Source: PWQG01 sp050486205
GTDB lineage: Bacteria; Pseudomonadota; Gammaproteobacteria; Pseudomonadales; Pseudohongiellaceae
Reading direction: 5' to 3'
Assembly (NCBI GenBank): GCA_050486205.1
Contig: JBJHCW010000004.1
Span: 310,001-374,000 of the forward strand
Length of the DNA: 64,000 nt
The notes under the pieces were generated by a model, which did no database searches, was not told the origin of the DNA, and was given only the letters and a program-made list of their open reading frames with translations. Shown here one piece after another: positions 34,052 through 42,836 of this stretch (positions are counted from its first letter, which is position 1; every line of letters starts with the position of its first letter). The translations under genes and the position numbers were made by a program.

Positions 34052-35977
34052 ATGGATTTCTTCCAATCCCAGGATGTTGCGCGTCGCAACACCACCAAGC
34101 TGGTTGTGCTGTTTCTGCTGGCGGTAATCAGCCTGATTGCCATGACCAACGTGTTGATCATGATCACGCTGGGGCTGCTCAGCGAGGATCCGGCCGCCGG
34201 TATGGCTGCGCAGCTGGACTGGGGCGCTTTTATCTGGGTCAGTGTCGCAGTAATTGCCGTGGTGGCTTTTGGCAGCCTTTACAAGGTGGCCAGTCTGTCC
34301 GGCGGAGGCGCTCGTGTCGCTGAAATGATGCAGGCGCAGTTGATTGTTGATGGCACCGGTGATCTGGACAAACAGCGGGTACTGAACGTTGTGGAGGAAA
34401 TGGCCATTGCGTCGGGCACACCGGTGCCGCCGGTATATCTGATGGAGGAGGATGCCATCAATGCTTTTGCCGCCGGCTATTCGCCAGCTGATGCTGTCAT
34501 AGGTGTGACGCGTGGCGCCATACAGAAGTTGTCGCGCGAAGAACTGCAGGGAGTGATTGCACACGAGTTCAGTCATATATTGCATGGTGACATGCGTCTG
34601 AACATCCGCCTGATCGGACTGCTGCATGGCATCATGGTGCTGGGACTCATGGGTTATTACCTGATGCGCTCGGCGGCCTTCTCGGGTCGCTCGCGTAACG
34701 GCGGCCAGATTGCCATTCTCGGGCTTGGCCTGGTGGTGATCGGTTTTGCCGGCACCTTTTTTGGTAACCTGATCAAGTCCGCTGTCAGTCGTCAGCGAGA
34801 GTATCTGGCTGATGCTTCAGCGGTGCAGTACACACGTAATCCGGACGGCATTGCCGGGGCCTTGAAGCGCATAGGCGCCGATTCGCAGGGTTCAGTGCTG
34901 CAGAACCCGGCCGCATCGGAAATCAGCCACGCGCTTTTCAGCAAAGGTGTGAAGTCCGGCATCAACAGTATGTTTGCCACCCACCCGCCTCTGAAGAAGC
35001 GCATCAAGAGCATTCAGCCCAATTGGGATGGCAGTTTTGACCTGCCGCCGGTGCGACGCCATGAACCGGAGCCACAGCACTCCGCTGCCACAGGTGGCTC
35101 GAGTGAAAAGGGTCGATCGCCATTGACACTGGTAGCAGGGCTTGGTGTTCTGGCCGAACAGGCGATGGCTCAGGCAGGCAATCCGAAAACGGAGCATATC
35201 CGCTACGCCGAGCAACTGCATGCGCGTCTGCCGGCAGCGCCACTGCAAGCCGCGCACGATCCCTATGCTGCGCGGGCCCTGATCTACGTGCTGGTGCTGG
35301 CCGATGACGCAGGTGCGCAGCAGCAACAGCTCGCCTTTATTGAAGCCAATGCCGATACCGGTGTTCACGCCGAGGTGATAAATCTCATGGCGCACCGGGA
35401 CGACTTGCAGCCCGAGTTTCGCCTGCCGCTGATAAACATTGCCCTGTCGGGTATGCGCCAGATGTCTGCGGCGCAGTACACACTCTTTCGCCGCAATCTT
35501 GCCGGCGTGCTGAGACTGGACGATGGCCGTGGTCTGCAACAGTGGATTGTCCACAAGATAGTCACTCACCATCTGGATGAGGTGTTCCCCGACCGCCAGC
35601 GACCGAAGGCCCGTGGCAATCGCACATTGGCGCAGTCCCGCGAGGCCTGTTCGGTGTTGTTGTCCTGGTTGGTGCATGCCGGTGAACAGGAAGGTCTTGA
35701 GCCCCAGGCAGTGTTCGACAAGGCCGTGGCCGAGTTGGACGCTGGTAACAAAACTGCACTGGAATTCATTGACGGGAAAGATCTGTCCCTGGCGGCTCTG
35801 GACAAGGCTGCCGACGAACTTGCGCAGCTTCGCGCGCTGCTCAAACCGCGCCTTCTGAAGGCTTGCGCAACCTGTATCGCGGCTGACGGCAAGTCCACGG
35901 TGACTGAGCAGGAGCTGTTCAGGGCGGTGGCCGAGATCATTGATTGTCCGATGCCGCCGTTGTTGCCACAGTCTTGA
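34052..35977 (+). CDS. M48-family membrane metalloprotease with long C-terminal extension
   Basis: This is a 641-residue protein. Two membrane helices in the first 80 residues and a pair around 190-245 flank the zinc motif HEFSH (171-175). The third ligand is probably E250 in QREYLADASAVQ, the standard M48 (HtpX/Ste24) arrangement, and THPPLKKRI closes the protease domain near 330. The last 300 residues are a helical extension not present in HtpX. It ends with LKACATCIAADGKSTVTEQE, reminiscent of a TerB-type segment (weak). The active site faces the cytoplasm in HtpX, but topology here is uncertain. It is in operon with lemA. Confidence 0.9.
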   Translation: MDFFQSQDVARRNTTKLVVLFLLAVISLIAMTNVLIMITLGLLSEDPAAGMAAQLDWGAFIWVSVAVIAVVAFGSLYKVASLSGGGARVAEMMQAQLIVDGTGDLDKQRVLNVVEEMAIASGTPVPPVYLMEEDAINAFAAGYSPADAVIGVTRGAIQKLSREELQGVIAHEFSHILHGDMRLNIRLIGLLHGIMVLGLMGYYLMRSAAFSGRSRNGGQIAILGLGLVVIGFAGTFFGNLIKSAVSRQREYLADASAVQYTRNPDGIAGALKRIGADSQGSVLQNPAASEISHALFSKGVKSGINSMFATHPPLKKRIKSIQPNWDGSFDLPPVRRHEPEPQHSAATGGSSEKGRSPLTLVAGLGVLAEQAMAQAGNPKTEHIRYAEQLHARLPAAPLQAAHDPYAARALIYVLVLADDAGAQQQQLAFIEANADTGVHAEVINLMAHRDDLQPEFRLPLINIALSGMRQMSAAQYTLFRRNLAGVLRLDDGRGLQQWIVHKIVTHHLDEVFPDRQRPKARGNRTLAQSREACSVLLSWLVHAGEQEGLEPQAVFDKAVAELDAGNKTALEFIDGKDLSLAALDKAADELAQLRALLKPRLLKACATCIAADGKSTVTEQELFRAVAEIIDCPMPPLLPQS

Positions 35978-36110
35978 CAACATTGGCGCAAAAGTACATG
36001 TTTTGCTTCCAGGAACAACAATAGTGATGGCCAACGAATCGGCCGTTGTATACCCGCAGTCATCCCCCGATGGCGTATTCGCCCGCAAGGGGTTTTCCAA
36101 GAGGTGAGTC

Positions 36111-37277
36111 ATGAACCGAATTTTCAGATTGAACCAGGCGACCAGCCAGTTGCTGGCAGCCACAGGCATGGCAGCATTGCTGATCAGTACCTCAGCCAGT
36201 GCCCAACCCGGAGCGACCGGCCCGGAAGAACACGCCGATATCGAACCCATCAACCATCTGCCCAATCCCTATGAGACCGTGCGTGACTGGGGCACCCTGC
36301 CTGACGGTCGCAGTTGGGGTTCGGTCAGCGCTGTGCATGTGGATATTGACGGTGTACACATCTGGGCAGGTGACCGTTGTGGCACAAACTCCTGCGTGGG
36401 TTCCAATGTGGATCCCATCGTCAAGCTGGACCAGGACGGCAATGTGGTTCAGAGTTTTGGTGCCGGCCTGATCGCCTGGCCACATGGCATTACGGTGGAT
36501 CATGAGGGCAATGTCTGGATTGCTGATGCGCGGTCGGCCAATGCCGGCGAACTGGAGCAGTATCCCGATGCCACTGATATCGGGCATAGTGTCCTCAAGT
36601 TCAGCCCCGAGGGTGAATTGCTGATGACTCTCGGCACACCCGGCCAGGCCGGTGACCCGCCGACACATTTCACCGAACCCAATGACATTGTGGTGGCCGC
36701 AGACGGTCACATCTTTGTGGCCGAAACGCACAGCGCGCAGTTTATTGATGCACCGGATACCCCTCGCTCCATGAGCCGTATTTCCAAGTTCGCTCCCGAC
36801 GGCACGTTCGTCAAGAGCTGGGGTGAGTGGGGTTATGAGGAAGGTCAGATGCGCTCGCCGCATGCGCTGGCGATGGATTCACAGGGCCGCATTTTTGCCG
36901 CCGATCGCGGCAATCGCCGTATCCAGATCTTTGATCAGGAAGGTAATCATCTGGACACCTGGTATCAGTTCAGTCGCATCAGTGGTCTGTTCATCGACGA
37001 CAACGATGTGCTGTATGCCATCGACTCGGAGTCTGACGCCAACTACAACCCGGGCTGGCGCAAAGGCCTGCGAATCGGCAGCGCACGGACGGGTGAGGTC
37101 TGGTACTTCATTCCCGAACACATGTCCGAGCGCCCCACCGGCATGGGTGGTATCGGTGCCATGGGTGAAGGCGTGACCGTGGACCGCTACGGCAACATCT
37201 TCACCGGCGAAGTGGGTCCGGTCCAGGGCATGAGCAAATTCATTCCCCGTCTGCTGCCGGATGAAATCAATCACTGA
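36111..37277 (+). CDS. Exported NHL-repeat beta-propeller protein
   Basis: This 388-residue protein has a signal peptide ending at TSASAQ. Several NHL-type repeats are visible (GLIAWPHGITVDHEGNVWIA, FTEPNDIVVAADGHIFVAE, MRSPHALAMDSQGRIFAAD, GLFIDDNDVLYAIDS, GVTVDRYGNIFTG), giving a six-bladed propeller. This class includes peptidyl-alpha-hydroxyglycine lyases and many proteins with unknown substrates. Two Cys (DRCGTNSCVG) may form a disulfide. The stop codon overlaps the start of the 1007-residue protein by 17 bp. Confidence 0.88.
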   Translation: MNRIFRLNQATSQLLAATGMAALLISTSASAQPGATGPEEHADIEPINHLPNPYETVRDWGTLPDGRSWGSVSAVHVDIDGVHIWAGDRCGTNSCVGSNVDPIVKLDQDGNVVQSFGAGLIAWPHGITVDHEGNVWIADARSANAGELEQYPDATDIGHSVLKFSPEGELLMTLGTPGQAGDPPTHFTEPNDIVVAADGHIFVAETHSAQFIDAPDTPRSMSRISKFAPDGTFVKSWGEWGYEEGQMRSPHALAMDSQGRIFAADRGNRRIQIFDQEGNHLDTWYQFSRISGLFIDDNDVLYAIDSESDANYNPGWRKGLRIGSARTGEVWYFIPEHMSERPTGMGGIGAMGEGVTVDRYGNIFTGEVGPVQGMSKFIPRLLPDEINH

Positions 37278-40200
37278 TCCAGCACCACCCGGCCAGGCGC
37301 GTGATCGCCTGGTCGGGCTGCAACAACAGGGCATGCGCAAGGGCCAGGTCAGACTCTGGTTGGCCGAACAGGCGGATAACGACCCTGCCATCCAACGGGC
37401 CTGGCACGACTGGTCCGAGGTAACCGATCGTGAGGAGCTGCGGCTGCGGCTTGAAGTCCTCACTCAGGTCCGATCACTGGATCCGGAACTTGCCCCTTTC
37501 ATCACTTTCTGCTTTCGCGCCTCTGTTGCTGATCTGTACCAGCCTGCAGCCATAGTGCTTGGGCGTCACCTGCATGCAGTGCCTGCATTGCGTGACTATC
37601 TGGAAGAATACAGCAAGCGGCGCCAGGTGAATCTTGATAGCCTGTTGGCATTTCAGGGCAAATTGTTGCATGGCAAGCGCACCCACCGCCGGCTGTTGCT
37701 CGTCAGCGCTGCGGCCCAGGAAAGCGCTGCGGTTGAAACAGACTCCGCGGCCAGTGCTATCGCTGCGCTGGCCCGTGACCTACCCGACAATACACAGGAC
37801 TGGGCCGTTGTACTGCTGGCAATGCACGCAATGCTGGAGCGCCAGGTGGCCCCGGAAGCGTTTGCTGACAGTCTGGGTTCGCTGATCGAGGGCGTGACAG
37901 TTGCGCCGGAGCCAGCACTGAGCCGCACAGTGATTCAGCGCTGTTGCACCCTTTTACCGTATCTGCCGCCGGAACAGGCTTCGCGTGCCTGGCAGAAACT
38001 GTTGGCTCGCACGGTACAGCGCATTGCCGATGCCAGCTCGCAGCCCTGTGGTCATCAGGGCGCCCTGTTGATGCAGCTGGATGAGGTGCTCCGGGCGCTG
38101 GCGTTTCTGCCTGAGTCCAGTCGCCGGACGTTGATTCCGGCAATAACCGAGACTGAGTACCCGCAGTTGGCGGGCTGGATGCAGGCGCGTCTGCGCTGCC
38201 TGCTGGCACGCGAATCGGTGCAATGGCCCACGGACCTTGAGCTTGATGTCGCGGCGCTCATGGAACAGTATCCCGAGCCCGTCGTCAATACGGCCCGCCA
38301 GTTCATGAGCCTGCTGGAGGAAATGGCTTCGTCGGCACGCTGGCTCAGTCACTCTGTTGGGGAACGCGCCCGCATGGCTGTGCTGATGATTGATTATGTG
38401 CGTCATGCTGCCTTGATTGATGGGGGTATGGATGAAGCGCGAATGGATGCCATTCTCGAGCGCTTCGATATTCAGGTCGCCGAACATGCGCCGGGGACTT
38501 CCCGAGCGCCGTTGCATGCGGCCAGCGGTATCTTGCTCAAGTTGCTGGCCTGGGAAGGCGCAGCGATAGAGGCATTGATCGATGCCCGCATGCTACACGG
38601 TATTGACGATTTGCGTGTGTTGCTGGCTCTGGTGCCTGTGCGGCGACCGACACCACTGGCGGCCTCTCTGGCCGATGCCCTGGAACAACAGATGCGTTGG
38701 CGCCTGCGTACCGAACCGGACTTTGATCCGGCACTGTTGCTGCGCAAGCTCAGTGTGCGCCGGCCTCACCCGGGTCTTCTGCACGCGCTTGTCCAACTGG
38801 CAGATGATCGGCGTTATCTGCGCGCCGATGGCACGCCGGTGGATCTGCAGGCCATGCTGAAACAGGCGGCGACTGATGCCGATACCGTTGGCCGGCAGGG
38901 TGGCTCGCGTCCCGGGGTGACGCTGTCTGAAGATCTGCAGGAGTTATTGGATCGTGTGTCCGTGGGACAACACCGTGGTGACGGTGACAGCCTTGGGCTG
39001 ATGACCTTGTTGGGGCGAATGTACCGATCCGATCAGCCGGTACTCACAGCCGGTGAGCCGGCATGGAGCAAGATGAGTTACGGGCAGCTTGCTGATCAGG
39101 TGACCGATATCTGCGCCTCATTGCATCGTCGTCTGTCCCGTCTGTTGCCGGCGCACTGGGCTGATGATGACACACTGGCGTCGCTGCGTGATGCCGAACA
39201 TGAACTACAGTCATTGAAACAGTTGCTGGTGCCCGTGCTGCCGCTCAGCGAGGCAAACTGGCTTGAGGCGCGCAGCGATCACCTTTTGCAGTTGCTGGAT
39301 CAGCGGCGTTCGCAGACTGAACAGCTGTTTGCGACCTGGTCGCTGACCCGTGTCATGCCTTCGGAGCTCGACACTTCGCTGGCCTCACAGGCGGTGCACA
39401 GTATCACTCGTGTGGCAGAGCCGGAATCGCAATCCCATCTGCTCGGACTGTTTCTGGATGCCCTGGTGGCGCGGGCCGGCCGACTGAATCACAGTGAGCA
39501 TGAAGACTGGGCCAGCCGCCGTGCAATTCTGGACTGGTCGCTGTTGGTTGAAGTGCCTGGCGCCCAGATCAATCGTTGGCACTCCCTTCAACAGCAGTGC
39601 TGGGCCGATCTTGTCCGTCAGGCCATGACGCAGCAGCATCAGGGGCGGGCCCTGGCATTGATGCTGCAGGCGGACTACGAGAGTCTGCAGGCCAGTGAGA
39701 TTGGCCAGCGTGTAATGAGCGACGCCTTGCCCTGGTGTTATGACCGTCTGCGCCTTGGCGCTGCCCTGGGTATCAGGCGTCGGCTCCGCGTCGGGCGCAT
39801 CAGTGGTGTGGCAGCGGAGGCAGCTGCCTTGCCATTGTATGCCGGCGAGCTGGGCCGTTTCTTCATTCACTATTCCGCCGTCTGGTTGGCCATGCTCATC
39901 GGCTGTATATTGATGCTCGATTTTGGTGACGCGTGGAAGTCCATGGCCGAAATTGGTGATGTGCGTGGCATTGCCATTACCTTTGTGCTGGGTGTGGGTG
40001 GCACCTATCTGTATCTGCTGAAAAACCTGCGTGACAAGGGTGCAGTCCTGCCAGATGAGTCCACGGCCATGGTCTGGCGTTCCCGATTGCTGCGCGCGGG
40101 CCTGTTCTTGATGGTCTGTCTGGCCTACACCCTGTTGATGACCACGCTACTCTGGCTTTTGCTGTCCAGCACCGATGAAGTGGTGCACGGACCGGAGGCC

Positions 40201-40284
40201 ATTGGCCATATTGTGGTCTGGGCCGGGTTTGGCCTGTTCATGGGTGTGTTTTTCGGTCTGATTGCCGGTGATGGCGGATCCTGA
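37261..40284 (+). CDS. Unrecognised 1007-residue protein with four C-terminal membrane helices
   Basis: I do not recognise this family. ATG 37261 overlaps the NHL gene by 17 bp; the ribosome site is poor, so it may depend on translational coupling. Residues 1 to about 860 are soluble, rich in Leu, Ala and Arg, and look entirely helical, perhaps a repeat solenoid (inference). Four hydrophobic segments lie at about 867-888, 902-922, 943-970 and 980-1002, with a charged loop (KNLRDKGAVLPDE) between the second and third. There is no signal peptide, so the long N-terminal part probably sits in the cytoplasm. No ATPase, protease or nuclease motif was seen. Base composition resembles the neighbours. 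Confidence 0.75.
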   Translation: MKSITDPAPPGQARDRLVGLQQQGMRKGQVRLWLAEQADNDPAIQRAWHDWSEVTDREELRLRLEVLTQVRSLDPELAPFITFCFRASVADLYQPAAIVLGRHLHAVPALRDYLEEYSKRRQVNLDSLLAFQGKLLHGKRTHRRLLLVSAAAQESAAVETDSAASAIAALARDLPDNTQDWAVVLLAMHAMLERQVAPEAFADSLGSLIEGVTVAPEPALSRTVIQRCCTLLPYLPPEQASRAWQKLLARTVQRIADASSQPCGHQGALLMQLDEVLRALAFLPESSRRTLIPAITETEYPQLAGWMQARLRCLLARESVQWPTDLELDVAALMEQYPEPVVNTARQFMSLLEEMASSARWLSHSVGERARMAVLMIDYVRHAALIDGGMDEARMDAILERFDIQVAEHAPGTSRAPLHAASGILLKLLAWEGAAIEALIDARMLHGIDDLRVLLALVPVRRPTPLAASLADALEQQMRWRLRTEPDFDPALLLRKLSVRRPHPGLLHALVQLADDRRYLRADGTPVDLQAMLKQAATDADTVGRQGGSRPGVTLSEDLQELLDRVSVGQHRGDGDSLGLMTLLGRMYRSDQPVLTAGEPAWSKMSYGQLADQVTDICASLHRRLSRLLPAHWADDDTLASLRDAEHELQSLKQLLVPVLPLSEANWLEARSDHLLQLLDQRRSQTEQLFATWSLTRVMPSELDTSLASQAVHSITRVAEPESQSHLLGLFLDALVARAGRLNHSEHEDWASRRAILDWSLLVEVPGAQINRWHSLQQQCWADLVRQAMTQQHQGRALALMLQADYESLQASEIGQRVMSDALPWCYDRLRLGAALGIRRRLRVGRISGVAAEAAALPLYAGELGRFFIHYSAVWLAMLIGCILMLDFGDAWKSMAEIGDVRGIAITFVLGVGGTYLYLLKNLRDKGAVLPDESTAMVWRSRLLRAGLFLMVCLAYTLLMTTLLWLLLSSTDEVVHGPEAIGHIVVWAGFGLFMGVFFGLIAGDGGS

Positions 40285-40295
40285 CACGGTGAGTT

Positions 40296-40313
40296 ATTAT
40301 ACGGGAGTATAAT
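40296..40313. promoter_or_regulatory. Palindromic operator overlapping a -10 box, upstream of the TetR regulator
   Basis: ATTATAC (40296-40302) and GTATAAT (40307-40313) form a 7-bp perfect inverted repeat around GGGA. The right arm contains a consensus TATAAT, 18 bp before the TetR start codon. This is the usual placement for an autoregulated TetR repressor. The -35 is weak. Confidence 0.6.
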
Positions 40314-40330
40314 TCACACAGGCTGTTTGC

Positions 40331-41038
40331 ATGACCGCAACCACACGAACAGGTCCAGCACTGGACCGACGTGCGACCCGCAGCAGTGCCGGTCGCCCCG
40401 TCAATGCCAATCCCGAGTTGCAGCGCGAACGAATCCTGCAGGCTGCGCTGGGCCACTTTGCGCGCCACGGGTTCGGTGGCACGTCTCTGCGCATGATTGC
40501 TGCCGACGCGGGCGTGACTCACGGACTGATCCGGCATTACTTCAGCAACAAGGAGGAATTGTTCCATGCCACTGCGGATTACCTGTTTGGTCAGGTGGCC
40601 GAGGCATTGGAGCAACATCAGAACGGGGGAAACGGCAGTGATGCCATCACTCAGCTGGAAATGCAGATACGTGCCTTTGTCCGTCTGTCAGCCCGTATGC
40701 CGCATCTGGCAGGATTTCTGATGCAGGCCGGACTGGACGGCGGCGATCACTTTGATTATGTGATCGAAAAGCATGTACGTCCCCTGTATGAACAGGCTCT
40801 GCGCCCCTACCTGACGGCTGTCAGTGAAGGCACGGCCCAGGCAATGGATCCCGATTTCCTGTTCATGATTGCCACCCACGCGGCCACCGCTCCGTTCGCC
40901 CAGGCGGCTGTACGCAAGGCCATTTCCGGCCGCGACATGTACGACCCGGAAATCGTGGACGCCTACGCCGATGCCCTGATCCGCGTTCTGCTCGGGGGCT
41001 TGTTGACCGATGCACAGCGCAAACAGAGAGGCTTCTGA
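40331..41038 (+). CDS. TetR-family regulator of the monooxygenase gene
   Basis: This is a 235-residue protein. A basic, unstructured N-terminus of about 27 residues precedes the helix-turn-helix (RERILQAALGHFARHGFGGT, then SLRMIAADAGVTHGLIRHYF). A helical ligand domain follows. The gene lies five bp upstream of the FAD monooxygenase on the same strand, so it probably controls an operon with it. A palindrome overlaps its own -10 box (40296-40313). The inducer is unknown, perhaps the monooxygenase substrate. Confidence 0.9.
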   Translation: MTATTRTGPALDRRATRSSAGRPVNANPELQRERILQAALGHFARHGFGGTSLRMIAADAGVTHGLIRHYFSNKEELFHATADYLFGQVAEALEQHQNGGNGSDAITQLEMQIRAFVRLSARMPHLAGFLMQAGLDGGDHFDYVIEKHVRPLYEQALRPYLTAVSEGTAQAMDPDFLFMIATHAATAPFAQAAVRKAISGRDMYDPEIVDAYADALIRVLLGGLLTDAQRKQRGF

Positions 41039-41043
41039 GAGCC

Positions 41044-42648
41044 ATGAGCGTAGAATCAGCCCTGAGCGGAAAAGCAGCCCTGAGCGTAGAATCAGCCCTG
41101 AGCGGAAAAGCAGCCGTGAGCGAAAAAGCCGCCATGAACCTGGAATCAGCCCTTACAGCTGATTACTTCGATGTTGTGATTGTTGGCGCCGGGCTGTCCG
41201 GCATAGGTGCGGCCTGGCATCTCAGGGACAAGTGTCCGGGCAAGTCTTTTACCATTCTGGAAGGGCGCGAAGCCATGGGCGGCACCTGGGATCTGTTCCG
41301 TTATCCGGGCATACGGTCGGACAGCGACATGCACACCCTGGGCTACAACTTCCGTCCCTGGCGCGAGGCCAAGGCAATAGCCGACGGGCCGTCCATCCTC
41401 AACTACGTGCAGCAGGTGGCAAGCGACGGTGGCATTGATCAGCATATCCGTTATCAACACCGTGTCACCCACGCCGAGTGGTCCTCGGACGACGCTTGCT
41501 GGACGCTTACGGTCAAAAAGACGGTAACAGACGGCGGAGGGGATGACGGCGTGGAAGTGCTGAAGATCCGTTGCAACATGTTGATGATGTGTTCCGGTTA
41601 TTACAGTTACGAGAAGGGCTACACGCCAGACTTCGAGGGCCAGGACAGTTTCCGTGGCCAGATCATCCATCCCCAGCATTGGCCCGAGCGTCTGGACTAT
41701 GCCGGTAAGAAGGTGGTGATCATTGGCTCCGGTGCCACAGCCATGACACTGGCGCCGAGCATGGCGCAGACCGCCGGCAGGGTCACCATGCTGCAACGTT
41801 CCCCGACTTATGTGGTGTCCATGCCCGATCGGGACATTATTGCCAACACCCTGCGCAAGGTGCTGCCTGAGCGTGTTGCCTACTCATTGACCCGTTGGAA
41901 GAACATCAAGTTCCAGCAGTTCGTCTATCGCCGCTCGCGCACGAAACCCGAGAAACTGAAGCAGAAACTGCTGAACATGGTGCGCAAGCAACTGGGTCCG
42001 GACTTTGATGTGGAAAAGCACTTCACGCCCAGCTATAACCCCTGGGACCAGCGTCTGTGCCTGGTGCCCAATGCGGACCTGTTCGAAGCCATCCGCAACG
42101 GGTCGCTGGATGTCGTGACTGATGGCATAGAACGCTTTACCGAAAACGGCATTCAACTGGCATCCGGGCAGTCGCTGGACGCCGATATTATTGTTACAGC
42201 CACCGGCCTGAATCTGGTGGTCCTGGGTAATGTGCAGTTCAGTGTGGATGGCAATCCGGTGGATTTTGCCAATACCTGGGCGTACAAGGCACTGATGTTC
42301 TCCGGTGTGCCGAACATGATTTTCACCTTCGGTTACATCAATGCGTCATGGACACTGAGAGCCGATCTTATCGCAGAATATGCCTGTCGCCTGATCAATC
42401 ATATGGACAGCATTGGCGCACGGCAATGTACACCACAACTTCGTGACAGTGATTACGACATGGTGTCGCGGCCTTTCATCGATGACTTTTCTGCCAACTA
42501 CATGCAGCGCATGATGGACCGGTTTCCGCGCCAGGGTGATCGTGAGCCATGGATCAATTCACAGAACTACAAAAAGGACAGGAAACTGTTGCGTCACGGG
42601 GCTATCGAAGATGGCGTGCTGCAGTTCAGCGCCGCGAGCCGGTCATAG
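41044..42648 (+). CDS. FAD-dependent Baeyer-Villiger-type monooxygenase
   Basis: This is a 534-residue protein. The FAD-binding motif GAGLSG is at 48-53 and the BVMO fingerprint FRGQIIHPQHW is at 203-213 (F-x-G-x(3)-H-x(3)-W). A second nucleotide-binding motif (VVIIGSGATAM) serves NADPH. The family converts ketones to esters or oxidises N/S atoms. The N-terminal 35 residues consist of a six-residue repeat (SVESAL/SGKAAL and variants) encoded by 18-bp DNA repeats. The true start could instead be the ATG at 41134 just before the repeat ends. The longer start has GAGAG upstream; the shorter has none clear. It follows the TetR gene by five bp. Confidence 0.9.
   Translation: MSVESALSGKAALSVESALSGKAAVSEKAAMNLESALTADYFDVVIVGAGLSGIGAAWHLRDKCPGKSFTILEGREAMGGTWDLFRYPGIRSDSDMHTLGYNFRPWREAKAIADGPSILNYVQQVASDGGIDQHIRYQHRVTHAEWSSDDACWTLTVKKTVTDGGGDDGVEVLKIRCNMLMMCSGYYSYEKGYTPDFEGQDSFRGQIIHPQHWPERLDYAGKKVVIIGSGATAMTLAPSMAQTAGRVTMLQRSPTYVVSMPDRDIIANTLRKVLPERVAYSLTRWKNIKFQQFVYRRSRTKPEKLKQKLLNMVRKQLGPDFDVEKHFTPSYNPWDQRLCLVPNADLFEAIRNGSLDVVTDGIERFTENGIQLASGQSLDADIIVTATGLNLVVLGNVQFSVDGNPVDFANTWAYKALMFSGVPNMIFTFGYINASWTLRADLIAEYACRLINHMDSIGARQCTPQLRDSDYDMVSRPFIDDFSANYMQRMMDRFPRQGDREPWINSQNYKKDRKLLRHGAIEDGVLQFSAASRS
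41046..41150 (+). repeat. 18-bp tandem repeat at the 5' end of the monooxygenase gene
   Basis: Five to six 18-bp units alternate between TGAGCGTAGAATCAGCCC and TGAGCGGAAAAGCAGCCC, giving an exact 36-bp period over 41046-41117 with one mismatch. They then decay into GAAAAAGCC and CTGGAATCAGCC. In frame they encode SVESA(L)/SGKAA(L) repeats. The length is a multiple of three, so changes in copy number would keep the frame. Confidence 0.85.
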
Positions 42649-42836
42649 GACGTAATTGCAGGAACGATACGATTCCCGGGGCCAGGTCGTCAAACGGGAA
42701 GTGGCGGATATCGGCATCACTGGACAACGCCCCGATGGGCGGATAGCTTTTGTCCTATGCGTATACGGTGCGTCCATTCTCACTCCGTTCCGGGAAACAG
42801 AAAGTGTTCTCGCGCCATCTCCCGCAGTTGGGGCGA

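Noticed and set aside
41046..41117. CRISPR-like repeat array
   Set aside because: The 36-bp units are contiguous with no spacers and are in frame with the monooxygenase; it is a tandem coding repeat.
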